From: Synergistaceae bacterium
GTDB taxonomy: Bacteria; Synergistota; Synergistia; Synergistales; Aminobacteriaceae
NCBI GenBank assembly: GCA_017446645.1
Contig: JAFSQO010000078.1
Location: forward strand, 1-15,587
DNA length: 15,587 nt
Reading direction: 5' to 3'
In this document: positions 1 to 6,239 of the stretch, one piece after another
Layout: every line of letters begins with the position of its first letter
Position numbering within the stretch: the first letter of the stretch is position 1
Program-made: the position numbers and the translations under genes
The notes under the pieces: model-generated
Told to the model about the DNA's origin: nothing
Database searches by the model: none
Seen by the model: the letters and a program-made list of their open reading frames with translations, nothing else

Positions 1-12
1 ATGATGTCGCAA
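1..12 (-). CDS. rplQ: Ribosomal protein L17, first four codons only (cut by window edge)
   Basis: Only TTG CGA CAT CAT is inside the window, reading (M)RHH, which matches the very conserved MRH start of bacterial L17. A clear AGGAGGT ribosome binding site lies 10 nt upstream. L17 is the gene expected directly after rpoA in nearly all bacterial alpha operons, where it forms part of the large subunit near the tunnel exit. The start codon is TTG rather than ATG. The identification rests on four residues, the ribosome binding site and conserved gene order, so the remainder of the protein is not seen. Confidence 0.8.
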
Positions 13-22
13 TTAAAAATAC

Positions 23-29
23 ACCTCCT
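23..29 (-). promoter_or_regulatory. Shine-Dalgarno site for rplQ
   Basis: The minus strand reads AGGAGGT, a full match to the anti-Shine-Dalgarno sequence, 10 nt before the TTG codon of rplQ. It sits in the 34 nt gap after the rpoA stop. It supports the TTG as the true rplQ start, since no ATG or GTG follows within the remaining visible bases. Confidence 0.75.
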
Positions 30-46
30 GATTTATTTTGTGCGTG

Positions 47-1405
47 TTACTGCGTTTCTTTTTTAGACCTGCTTGACTTAGCTTTTGCCTTGGGCTTAGT
101 CTTTGTCTCAGCTTCTGCTTCTGATTCTGTCTCAGTCTCAGGCTTCTTAGCTTTGGGCTTGGACTTTTTAGTCTTTGCTTTAGGCTTTTCTTCAGCTTCA
201 GGTTCATCTTCAGGTTCTGGTTCAGATTCTTGAGCTAGGTCTTCTGATTCAGCTTCGGCTTTCTCAGCGTCGTCCGGGTTTACTGCTTCTGTTTCCTGCT
301 CTGACTCAAATTCATCTTCATTATCGTCATCGTCAAAAATGTCATCAAGAGAATCAGAATCAGAGACAGCACCGGGTTTACTGGGTCTCAGGGCACAACC
401 CAGTGATGCAAGTTTTGCCTCAATTTCGCCGAGAGACTTTTTGCCGAGATTGCGAATCTTCAGCAGGTCATCTCTTGATCTCTGGACTAAATCGCCGATT
501 GTGGCCATTCCGCCGCGTAACAGGCAGTTTTCGCTTCTGATAGTCAGTTCAAGCTCATGAATCGGATGACTGAACCATTCAGATTCAGAACCAGCTATTA
601 TTGCTCCGGTGCCTGCAGGTTCTGGTATTACAACAGGTTCAGGAACAGGTTCGACTACCCTTTGAACTTGGGGAGCCTGTTCAACAGTGTCAGCTATTTC
701 CTTGAAGTAACTTTCAGCGAGTTTTGCTGCCTCTTTCACTGCGTCTTCCGGAGTGATTGCCCCGTTAGTCCATACTTCGATAATGAGTCTTTCATAGTCA
801 ATGCTCTGGCCGACTCTTGCAGGTTCGATCTCGTAATTTACGCGCCTTACCGGTGAGAAAATAGCATCAGCCAGCATAGCGTCAACAGGCAGGGGAGGGA
901 ATGCTGGCCTCTCGCGTTCTGCAGAAAGGTAACCTACGCCCTGCTCGACATAAATTTCCATTAATAAATGCGCGCCCGGTTCAAGGGTGCATAAAATTCC
1001 ATCGCCGAAGAACTCGAAATTATTATCCCAAGGCATATCTTTAGCAGTGATTACTCCGGGATTTTCTGAACGTGTAAAGAAATCTTCGGGCAACACGTCC
1101 GAGTCAAGAGTGATTATCTTGTATTCGCCCGGCCCTAAATCCTGCTTTGTCCTGATTGGAATATGCTTCAGGTTCATCAATATCTCGATTACGTCCTCCC
1201 GAATGCCCTTAATCGTGCTGAACTCATGAAGGACTCCGACGATTCTGACGGCAGTAACGGCAGCTCCCCTTATTGACGACAATAAAAGCCTTCTAAGGGC
1301 ATTTCCCAGAGTATCTCCGTAACCCCTTTCGAGAGGCTCGAGATACAATAATCCGTAGTCCTGCTTTTTCTCTTCGATATAAACTTTAAATCTGGTGTTC
1401 TCCAA
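47..1405 (-). CDS. rpoA: RNA polymerase subunit alpha with long charged C-terminal tail
   Basis: Alpha subunit of RNA polymerase; its dimer nucleates core enzyme assembly, and its C-terminal domain binds UP elements and activators. The 452-residue product shows an N-terminal domain (about 1-238) with the assembly motif GYGDTLGNALRR at 29-39 region, a proline/valine-rich linker (about 239-278), and a C-terminal domain (about 279-341). The residues equivalent to E. coli DNA-contacting R265, N268, C269, G296, K298 and S299 are present as R290, N293, C294, G321, K323 and S324. Residues 342-452 are an extra tail, first Asp/Glu-rich, then Lys/Ala/Pro-rich with KPKAK three times. The family is usually about 310-350 residues, so the tail is exceptional. 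The start is TTG at 1405; the next internal Met is at residue 77, after conserved sequence, so TTG is required. AAGGAG lies 10 nt upstream. It follows rpsK by 35 nt, with no rpsD between them. Confidence 0.96.
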   Translation of the reverse strand: MENTRFKVYIEEKKQDYGLLYLEPLERGYGDTLGNALRRLLLSSIRGAAVTAVRIVGVLHEFSTIKGIREDVIEILMNLKHIPIRTKQDLGPGEYKIITLDSDVLPEDFFTRSENPGVITAKDMPWDNNFEFFGDGILCTLEPGAHLLMEIYVEQGVGYLSAERERPAFPPLPVDAMLADAIFSPVRRVNYEIEPARVGQSIDYERLIIEVWTNGAITPEDAVKEAAKLAESYFKEIADTVEQAPQVQRVVEPVPEPVVIPEPAGTGAIIAGSESEWFSHPIHELELTIRSENCLLRGGMATIGDLVQRSRDDLLKIRNLGKKSLGEIEAKLASLGCALRPSKPGAVSDSDSLDDIFDDDDNEDEFESEQETEAVNPDDAEKAEAESEDLAQESEPEPEDEPEAEEKPKAKTKKSKPKAKKPETETESEAEAETKTKPKAKAKSSRSKKETQ

Positions 1406-1415
1406 ATTCTGGAAT

Positions 1416-1421
1416 CTCCTT
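1416..1421 (-). promoter_or_regulatory. Shine-Dalgarno site for rpoA (supports TTG start)
   Basis: The minus strand reads AAGGAG, ending 10 nt before the TTG that begins rpoA. It lies in the 35 nt gap after rpsK. No ATG or GTG is placed suitably downstream of it before the conserved alpha N-terminal sequence, so it decides the TTG start. Confidence 0.65.
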
Positions 1422-1440
1422 ATTTAAATTACCTGCTTAA

Positions 1441-1839
1441 TTATACGCGTCTCCTCTTGGGTGGTCTGCACCCATTATGAGGGATCGGCGTAGCGTCCTT
1501 AATCAAGTTCACCTGCAACCCTGCTGCCTGAAGGGATCTAATAGCACTCTCACGGCCGGGTCCTGGGCCTTTGACGATTACATCAATTTCCGTAACGCCC
1601 TGATCCTGAGCACCCTTAGCAACCTGCTGGGCTGCAATCTGAGCTGCGAACGGTGTAGATTTTCTCGTTCCCTTGAAGCCTACATTTCCGCCGCTTGCCC
1701 AAGTGATTATATTTCCGCCTCTGTCGCTGATGCACATAATCGTATTATTAAAAGTCGAGTAGATATGTGCAACACCGTAATTTATGTTTTTCTTCTCGCG
1801 CCTTTTGCCTTTACGAGCCTGCGCTGTTCTCTTTGCCAA
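1441..1839 (-). CDS. rpsK: Small subunit ribosomal protein S11
   Basis: S11 is a 30S platform protein that contacts 16S rRNA near the mRNA exit region. The 132-residue product has the family's hallmarks: a basic N-terminus, the segment [17 protein letters not shown], the central [15 protein letters not shown] and the C-terminal [16 protein letters not shown]. Its length is typical. The start is TTG at 1839, with AGGAGGT 9 nt upstream and no in-frame ATG between them, so TTG is the only reasonable start. It lies 41 nt after rpsM and 35 nt before rpoA. In many bacteria rpsD would follow; here rpoA follows directly, as in Bacillus. Confidence 0.98.
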   Translation of the reverse strand: MAKRTAQARKGKRREKKNINYGVAHIYSTFNNTIMCISDRGGNIITWASGGNVGFKGTRKSTPFAAQIAAQQVAKGAQDQGVTEIDVIVKGPGPGRESAIRSLQAAGLQVNLIKDATPIPHNGCRPPKRRRV

Positions 1840-1848
1840 CTTTAACTT

Positions 1849-1855
1849 ACCTCCT
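1849..1855 (-). promoter_or_regulatory. Shine-Dalgarno site for rpsK (supports TTG start)
   Basis: The minus strand reads AGGAGGT, 9 nt before the rpsK TTG codon. It is a perfect Shine-Dalgarno match in the 41 nt rpsM-rpsK gap and fixes the non-ATG start of S11. Confidence 0.75.
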
Positions 1856-1880
1856 GATTAACTTAACACGTTAAGCTGCC

Positions 1881-2258
1881 TTATTTAGTCGCCATTTTCT
1901 TGTTAGCAACTGTCCTTCTTGGGCCTTTGCGGGTTCTTGCGTTAGTCTTGGTCCTCTGACCTCTGACTGGAAGACCCAAACGATGACGCTGTCCGCGATA
2001 ACAGCCAATGTCGATTAGGCGTTTAATGTTCATAGCGATTTCACGCCTGAGATCGCCTTCGACCTTGTAATTATCTTCGATTTCACGGCGCAACTTCTGG
2101 GCATCTTCCTCACTTAAGTCCTTGACTCTGATGTCAGGATTCACACCCGTTGCAGCTAAAATTTTCTGGGAGGTCTTGAGGCCAATCCCGAAAATATAAG
2201 TTAACCCGATCTCTACCCGTTTTTCTCTGGGTAAGTCTACACCTGAAATACGTGCCAT
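1881..2258 (-). CDS. rpsM: Small subunit ribosomal protein S13
   Basis: S13 sits in the 30S head and contacts the P-site tRNA and the inter-subunit bridge to L5. The 125-residue product begins [26 protein letters not shown], which I recognise only in its ends: [10 protein letters not shown] and the helix-hairpin YIFGIG are family signatures. The region [18 protein letters not shown] is the conserved rRNA-binding segment, and the Arg/Lys-rich end ([11 protein letters not shown]) is the extended tRNA-contacting tail. The length is typical. The ATG at 2258 has an AGGAGGT 6 nt upstream that lies inside the last codons of rpmJ, implying coupled translation of L36 and S13. Confidence 0.98.
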   Translation of the reverse strand: MARISGVDLPREKRVEIGLTYIFGIGLKTSQKILAATGVNPDIRVKDLSEEDAQKLRREIEDNYKVEGDLRREIAMNIKRLIDIGCYRGQRHRLGLPVRGQRTKTNARTRKGPRRTVANKKMATK

Positions 2259-2262
2259 TTAA

Positions 2263-2388
2263 TTACCTCCTGACACCTTGTCTCTGCTTGTGTCTGGGAT
2301 TTCGCGAGCATATTACTCTCACGACTCCATGACGGCGGATTACTCTGCAAAATTCACAAATAGGCTTTACTGAAGGCCCTACTTTCAT
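2263..2388 (-). CDS. rpmJ: Large subunit ribosomal protein L36, zinc type
   Basis: L36 is the smallest large-subunit protein and bridges 23S rRNA helices. Reading the minus strand from the ATG at 2388 gives 41 residues: [20 protein letters not shown], then [21 protein letters not shown]. Cys11, Cys14, Cys27 and His33 form the zinc-binding pattern of the C-plus paralogue. L36 usually ends near HKQRQG at 37-38 residues; here three more residues, VRR, come from GTC AGG AGG, the Shine-Dalgarno of rpsM. The gene lies between infA and rpsM, its usual place. An AAGGTGG site precedes its ATG in the 40 nt gap after infA. Confidence 0.97.
   Translation of the reverse strand: MKVGPSVKPICEFCRVIRRHGVVRVICSRNPRHKQRQGVRR
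2265..2271 (-). promoter_or_regulatory. Shine-Dalgarno site for rpsM inside rpmJ
   Basis: The minus strand reads AGGAGGT. Its two AGG triplets are the last two sense codons of rpmJ, and its T is the first base of the rpmJ TAA stop. It lies 6 nt before the rpsM ATG. A ribosome finishing L36 therefore covers the S13 initiation site, which suggests translational coupling. Confidence 0.8.
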
Positions 2389-2428
2389 GATTTATTTACC
2401 ACCTTAGAAAACTTAGAAATAATAACTA

Positions 2429-2656
2429 CTATTTATAACGATAAATTATTCTTCCCCTGGTTAAATCATAAGGGGAAATTTCGACAAGCACCTTATCACC
2501 GGGTAAAATCCTGATGAAGTGCATTCTCATCTTGCCGCTGACATGAGCCAAAACCCTGTGACCGTTCTCAAGTTCAACTCTGAACATAGCATTAGGTAAC
2601 GGTTCTGAGATTACGCCCTTTACTTCGATAACGTCTTCTTTGCCGGAATTCGCCAT
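2429..2656 (-). CDS. infA: Translation initiation factor IF-1
   Basis: IF-1 binds the 30S A site and assists IF-2 and IF-3 in initiation. The 75-residue product is a single S1-like OB fold with the characteristic segments [33 protein letters not shown] and the end [20 protein letters not shown]. The length is typical (about 72). Its ATG at 2656 abuts the TAA of the KOW gene with no spacer, and AGGG lies 6 nt upstream inside that gene's 3' end. A 40 nt gap separates it from rpmJ. The placement after map and the KOW gene and before rpmJ is the Gram-positive-style arrangement. Confidence 0.98.
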   Translation of the reverse strand: MANSGKEDVIEVKGVISEPLPNAMFRVELENGHRVLAHVSGKMRMHFIRILPGDKVLVEISPYDLTRGRIIYRYK

Positions 2657-2920
2657 TTAATTCCCTACACTCCTGTGAAAAAATCCTGCGTCAATGTCTT
2701 TGCCTGCCTTTATTAAATCTATTAACTTTTCAGCGCGTCTTAACGTCGATTGCAGATGCTTCGAGTTCTTTATTTTAGGCTTCGTGACATTAAATCTTTC
2801 GGGTCTGATTAATTTTACCCTGCCGTCAGCTTCAAAGCCTGAGACTACATACTCGAGTCCCGCATCTTTGCCCTGCCTTGAGATTACGACTTGTGCTATT
2901 TGGAACTTGAACTTATCCAA
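2657..2920 (-). CDS. KOW-domain RNA-binding protein, L14e-like, function uncertain
   Basis: An 87-residue protein that resembles the small KOW-domain proteins often found between map and infA in Gram-positive-type bacteria and annotated as L14e/L6e/L27e-like. The KOW-like core is near residues 6-45: IAQVVISRQGKDAGLEYVV and then VKLIRPERF. Next comes a basic stretch KPKIKNSKHLQST (about 47-59), then a predicted helical end. The start is TTG at 2920, the only start codon available between an upstream in-frame TGA and the core. GGAG lies 11 nt before it. The gene overlaps the end of map by 25 nt, and its TAA directly abuts the infA ATG. RNA binding, perhaps on the ribosome, is inferred from the fold and neighbours; the exact role is not known to me. 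Confidence 0.85.
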   Translation of the reverse strand: MDKFKFQIAQVVISRQGKDAGLEYVVSGFEADGRVKLIRPERFNVTKPKIKNSKHLQSTLRRAEKLIDLIKAGKDIDAGFFHRSVGN

Positions 2921-3684
2921 GGCGTTAAAATCTCCGGCCCGTCGTCAAGAATTACAATCGAGCGTTCAAAATGTGCTGCGTCAGATTTATCAACAGTTGA
3001 GACAGTCCAACCGTTTAAAGCACTGACTTTGACATCCTCGCGCCCGGACATAATCATAGGCTCAATTGCTATAGTCATGCCAGCTTTTAACGTCATGCCC
3101 TGCCCGGCTTTGCCGTAATTCGGAATCTGGGGGGCCTCATGCATTTTTTTGCCGATACCGTGTCCCGTGTAATCGCGAACTATGCCGTAACCAAGGGGCT
3201 TGGCGTATCCTTCTACCGCGTGCCCTATGTCGCCTAACGTGTTGCCTTTGAGTGCCGAAGCTATTGCCCTGTTCAGCGACTCTTCTGTAACTTCAAGCAA
3301 TTTCCTTCTTGATTCACTAATTGCCCCTACAGGATAAGTGCAGGCAGCATCACCGCACCAGCCGTTGACGTAAGCTCCTACATCAATGCTGATAATATCG
3401 CCTTCTTCAAGAATCCTGTTAAAGTCCGGAATTCCGTGAACTACTTCCTCATTAACCGAAGCGCATATAGTTCCCGGAAACGGTGTCATCTTCGAGTCAG
3501 GTCTATAGTTCTTGAAAGCAGGTATCCCGTTATTTTTGCGAATGTGCTCTTCTGCTATCCTGTCAAGCTCTCCAGTCGAGATGCCGGGCTTGATTACCTC
3601 GCGCATTATATCAAGGACTTCAGCAGTAACACGTCCGGCGACTTTCATTAATGCTATTTCGTCAGGGCTTTTAATCTTTATCAT
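2896..3684 (-). CDS. map: Methionine aminopeptidase, type I
   Basis: Cytosolic metalloenzyme that removes initiator Met from nascent proteins. The 262-residue product has the five metal ligands of the pita-bread fold: Asp101 (in SIDVG), Asp112 (GDAA), His175 (TGHGIG), Glu208 (AIEPM) and Glu240 (HFERS). His83 and His182 match the substrate-site histidines. The usual C-terminus is at about EILT (residue 254); eight more residues, PWISSSSK, arise where the frame runs 25 nt into the KOW gene. The ATG at 3684 overlaps the adk 3' end by 14 nt. Its upstream Shine-Dalgarno is poor, so translation probably depends on ribosomes finishing adk. It sits in the common secY-adk-map order. Confidence 0.98.
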   Translation of the reverse strand: MIKIKSPDEIALMKVAGRVTAEVLDIMREVIKPGISTGELDRIAEEHIRKNNGIPAFKNYRPDSKMTPFPGTICASVNEEVVHGIPDFNRILEEGDIISIDVGAYVNGWCGDAACTYPVGAISESRRKLLEVTEESLNRAIASALKGNTLGDIGHAVEGYAKPLGYGIVRDYTGHGIGKKMHEAPQIPNYGKAGQGMTLKAGMTIAIEPMIMSGREDVKVSALNGWTVSTVDKSDAAHFERSIVILDDGPEILTPWISSSSK

Positions 3685-4294
3685 GGCTCAATAATGCGAT
3701 AACCTGTTTAAAAACTTCTTCAGGGTGTCCGGTTGCATTGACCTCTAATAATAAACCCTGCGCCCTGTAAAAATCTTCAAGAGGCTCTGTCTGGTCGTGA
3801 TAGACTTTCAGCCTGCTTCTTACAGTAGCTTCGTTATCGTCATCACGGGTATAAAGCTCTCCGCCGCATGAAGGGCATTTATCATTATGGAGCCTGCTGG
3901 TTACGTTCCCGCAGTCCTTGCAGACAGCCCGGCTTGACAATCTCTTAACGATCTCTTCATCAGGAACATGAAACAAAATTACGCCGTCAAGTTTGATTTT
4001 GCTTTTAAGAAATTCCGCCTGAGCTACAGTTCTGGGAAATCCGTCAAGCATAAAGCCTTCATCGGGAGCAAACTCGCTCAACTTCTCGCCGACCATCTTC
4101 ATGACTATTTCATCAGGGACAAGCTCTCCTGCGTCCATGTACTTCTTTGCTTCGAGACCCAGGGGCGTTTGGTTCTTGAGATTATACCTGAAAATATCAC
4201 CTGTCGAAATATGGGCGAGACCATGACGTTCTTTCAAAAAGGCTGCCTGAGTGCCCTTTCCAGCCCCAGGCGCACCTAATAATACCAGCCTCAT
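3671..4294 (-). CDS. adk: Adenylate kinase with zinc-type LID
   Basis: Catalyses ATP + AMP = 2 ADP in the cytosol. The 207-residue product has the P-loop GAPGAGKG at residues 7-14, the AMP-site DGFPRT at 84-89, and the LID region. The LID has a four-cysteine zinc motif, Cys125/Cys128 and Cys140/Cys143. The 11-residue spacing between the two CxxC pairs is shorter than in Bacillus-type enzymes, giving a compact zinc LID. Conserved arginines appear in the segments around KRLSSR and DDNEATVRSRL. GAGG precedes the ATG by 6 nt. It starts 2 nt after the secY stop and overlaps map at its end. Confidence 0.98.
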   Translation of the reverse strand: MRLVLLGAPGAGKGTQAAFLKERHGLAHISTGDIFRYNLKNQTPLGLEAKKYMDAGELVPDEIVMKMVGEKLSEFAPDEGFMLDGFPRTVAQAEFLKSKIKLDGVILFHVPDEEIVKRLSSRAVCKDCGNVTSRLHNDKCPSCGGELYTRDDDNEATVRSRLKVYHDQTEPLEDFYRAQGLLLEVNATGHPEEVFKQVIALLSHDKD

Positions 4295-4296
4295 AA

Positions 4297-5601
4297 TCAG
4301 CCTCGTAAAAGCCCGCGTGAACGACCGCCGCCGGATTTCTTTAATATTCCGTCGTAGTGCCGCATTAACAGCTGGGCCTCAATCTGATTTATAGTATCCA
4401 TTGCAACGCCTACAACTATCAAGACTGCAGTGCCGCCGAAATAGAAGCTGTTGACACGCAATACTGAAGACATTACATTTGGAATTAAAGCAACGATTGC
4501 CAGAAAGACACCGCCTCCCAAAGTTATGCGCTCCATGACTCGCGTTATATAGTCAGAAGTAGGCTGTCCGGGTCTGATGCCTAAGATAAATCCGCCGTAT
4601 TTCTTCATGTTATTGGCAATATCAGTCGGGTTAAAGACAACTGCCGTATAGAAATACGAGAAGAATATAATCAAAGCAATGTTGCAGAGGATATAAAAAA
4701 CGCTGTTCGGGGCAAATAAATTACTGAAAAATCTTCCGACAGAACTATCCGTGAAATAATTTGCAATAGTATACGGGAAGATTAATAGCGAGCTTGCAAA
4801 AATTATCGGGATAACTCCTGCCTGATTGACTTTCAACGGGATAAAAGTGCTTTGACCGCCGTAAATCTTGTTGCCCACGACTCTTTTAGCGTACTGAACT
4901 GGGAGTCTGCGCTGGCCTTCCTGTAACAAGATACAGCCTGCGACAACGATGATCATCAGGACGATCCCCAACAATAACGCTATAACACTGATAGCTCCGC
5001 CGCGAACCATGCTCCAGGTCTGCAAAATAGCTTCGGGGATTCTGGCGACGATACCGGCAAAGATTAACAACGAAATCCCGTTGCCTATGCCGTGGTCGCT
5101 CAACTCTTCACCGAGCCACATGACTGCAATAGAACCTGCAACAAGGGTAATTACAACGAGAATCCAGTCAAAAGCTCCGCCCTGCATAATTCCCAAGCTC
5201 CGCAGCCATGCCGTCATGCCTACAGCCTGGACTACAGCAAAGATAACAGCTCCGTAACGGGTCCACTGGGTAATTTTTTTGTGGCCGTCAGTGCTGTCCT
5301 TCTGTAATTTTTCCAGATACGGGAATATTACGACTAACAGCTGCATTACGATGCTTGAATTAATGTAGGGAGCAACACCCAGCGAGAAAATTCCGAAACG
5401 CGATAATGCACCTCCTGAAAATAAATTCAGGAAGTCCATAACACCGCCGCCCGTGCTGAAAAGACTTGCCATTGCAGCCCTGTCAACGCCGGGACTCGGA
5501 ATATAAGCCCCAAGCCTGAAGACGAATAATATTGCTATCGTGAATAAAATCCGTCTCTTCAAGTCAGGAAGCCTGAAAATATCACCAAGCGAGCCGAACA
5601 T
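4297..5601 (-). CDS. secY: Preprotein translocase channel subunit SecY
   Basis: Central channel of the Sec translocon in the cytoplasmic membrane. The 434-residue product has about ten hydrophobic membrane segments, near 18-36, 73-95, 116-135, 146-165, 174-189, 205-226, 262-283, 300-322, 362-382 and 389-405. The plug region lies near 57-72 (NLFSGGALSRFGIFSLG). The conserved cytosolic loop EGQRRLPVQYAKR (228-240) and the loop with GIRPGQPT (341-348) are the sites used by SecA and the ribosome. The C-terminus is short and basic (KKSGGGRSRGLLRG). Its ATG shares one base with the rplO TGA stop. GAGGT lies 6 nt upstream inside rplO. The length is typical of the family. Confidence 0.98.
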   Translation of the reverse strand: MFGSLGDIFRLPDLKRRILFTIAILFVFRLGAYIPSPGVDRAAMASLFSTGGGVMDFLNLFSGGALSRFGIFSLGVAPYINSSIVMQLLVVIFPYLEKLQKDSTDGHKKITQWTRYGAVIFAVVQAVGMTAWLRSLGIMQGGAFDWILVVITLVAGSIAVMWLGEELSDHGIGNGISLLIFAGIVARIPEAILQTWSMVRGGAISVIALLLGIVLMIIVVAGCILLQEGQRRLPVQYAKRVVGNKIYGGQSTFIPLKVNQAGVIPIIFASSLLIFPYTIANYFTDSSVGRFFSNLFAPNSVFYILCNIALIIFFSYFYTAVVFNPTDIANNMKKYGGFILGIRPGQPTSDYITRVMERITLGGGVFLAIVALIPNVMSSVLRVNSFYFGGTAVLIVVGVAMDTINQIEAQLLMRHYDGILKKSGGGRSRGLLRG

Positions 5602-6050
5602 CAGGCTACCTCGTGAGTTCCGCCGGCAGCCTCAATTTTCTTGATTGCTTCTGCACTGAATGCACCGGCCTTAATCTTGAATGCTTTGCTTAAATCTCCG
5701 TTTGCAAGAATCTTTACGGGTATATTCTTCTTGCGGATTATTCTTGCATTGAACAAAGCCTCTGTGTCGATTTCTGCACCTGCTTCGAACTTCTTCTCAA
5801 GGACATCAAGATTCACGGGCTGAAAGACCTTTGCGAATCTATAATTATTAAATCCCCTCTTGGGAGTCCTTCTGGTTAAGGGCATCTGACCGCCTTCAAA
5901 GCCTGGTCTGACTCCGCCGCCGGTTCTGGACTTGTCGCCCTTGTGTCCCTTGCCTGATGTCTTGCCAGTTCCTGAGCCGATACCCTGACCAAGACGCTTG
6001 GCCTTATGAGTCGAGCCTTTTGCAGGGTGTAAATCCTGTAAAGTTATCAT
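5601..6050 (-). CDS. rplO: Large subunit ribosomal protein L15
   Basis: L15 is a large-subunit protein important in late 50S assembly. From the ATG at 6050 the product is 149 residues and starts MITLQDLHPAKGSTHKAKR, matching the family's short N-terminus. The glycine-rich rRNA-binding extension follows (GQGIGSGTGKTSGKGHKG, and GGGVRPGFEGGQMPL). The globular domain ends with an Ala/Gly-rich helix (AGGTHEVA). A TTG at 6059 would add three residues, but it lies only 3 nt from GGAGG, while ATG at 6050 gives the conserved family start. The gene begins 1 nt after the rpmD stop, and its stop overlaps the secY start by one base. Confidence 0.97.
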   Translation of the reverse strand: MITLQDLHPAKGSTHKAKRLGQGIGSGTGKTSGKGHKGDKSRTGGGVRPGFEGGQMPLTRRTPKRGFNNYRFAKVFQPVNLDVLEKKFEAGAEIDTEALFNARIIRKKNIPVKILANGDLSKAFKIKAGAFSAEAIKKIEAAGGTHEVA

Positions 6051-6051
6051 A

Positions 6052-6234
6052 TTATTCAATTACCTCCCATTTAACCAGGTGGCGCACTGCATTAATCATG
6101 CCCCTAATCTGAGGGGTGTCTTCGTGTTCGACTTCTGAATTTAATTTCTTGAAGCCCAACGCCTTAATCGTACGCTTCTGTCTTTCGGGAAAACTTATTG
6201 CGCTCTTGATCCACTTTGCCTTAATCTTTGCCAT
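6052..6234 (-). CDS. rpmD: Large subunit ribosomal protein L30
   Basis: L30 is a small large-subunit protein, 60 residues here from the ATG at 6234. Its first residues, MAKIKAKWIKSAIS, and the central GFKKLNSEVEHEDTPQIRGM match the family, including the TPQIRGMI segment. An in-frame GTG at 6243 would add MIH, but it lies against the GGAGAG site in the 3' end of rpsE; the ATG gives better spacing (about 10 nt) and the expected N-terminus. Its final residues (WEVIE) contain the Shine-Dalgarno for rplO. It follows rpsE with a 5 nt gap. Confidence 0.96.
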   Translation of the reverse strand: MAKIKAKWIKSAISFPERQKRTIKALGFKKLNSEVEHEDTPQIRGMINAVRHLVKWEVIE

Positions 6235-6239
6235 GTGAA

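Noticed and set aside
13..207. Open frame on the minus strand giving a very Lys/Arg-rich 64-residue product, overlapping the rpoA tail and its stop
   Set aside because: It is the shifted frame of the low-complexity rpoA tail. It lacks a convincing start site and shows no recognisable domain; the basic composition follows from reading the GAAGCC-like units out of frame.
557..856. Plus-strand open frames opposite rpoA, and many similar ones opposite other genes (for example 2694-3026, 4949-5257, 7383-7700, 14958-15287)
   Set aside because: All lie antisense to clearly conserved genes, none has a recognisable product or a good ribosome binding site, and long antisense frames are expected from the codon bias of the real genes.
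1862..1875. Small inverted repeat CTTAAC-AC-GTTAAG between rpsM and rpsK considered as a regulatory hairpin
   Set aside because: The loop is only 2 nt at full stem length (4 nt with a 5 bp, AT-rich stem), so the structure would be weak. It could be chance in an AT-rich spacer.
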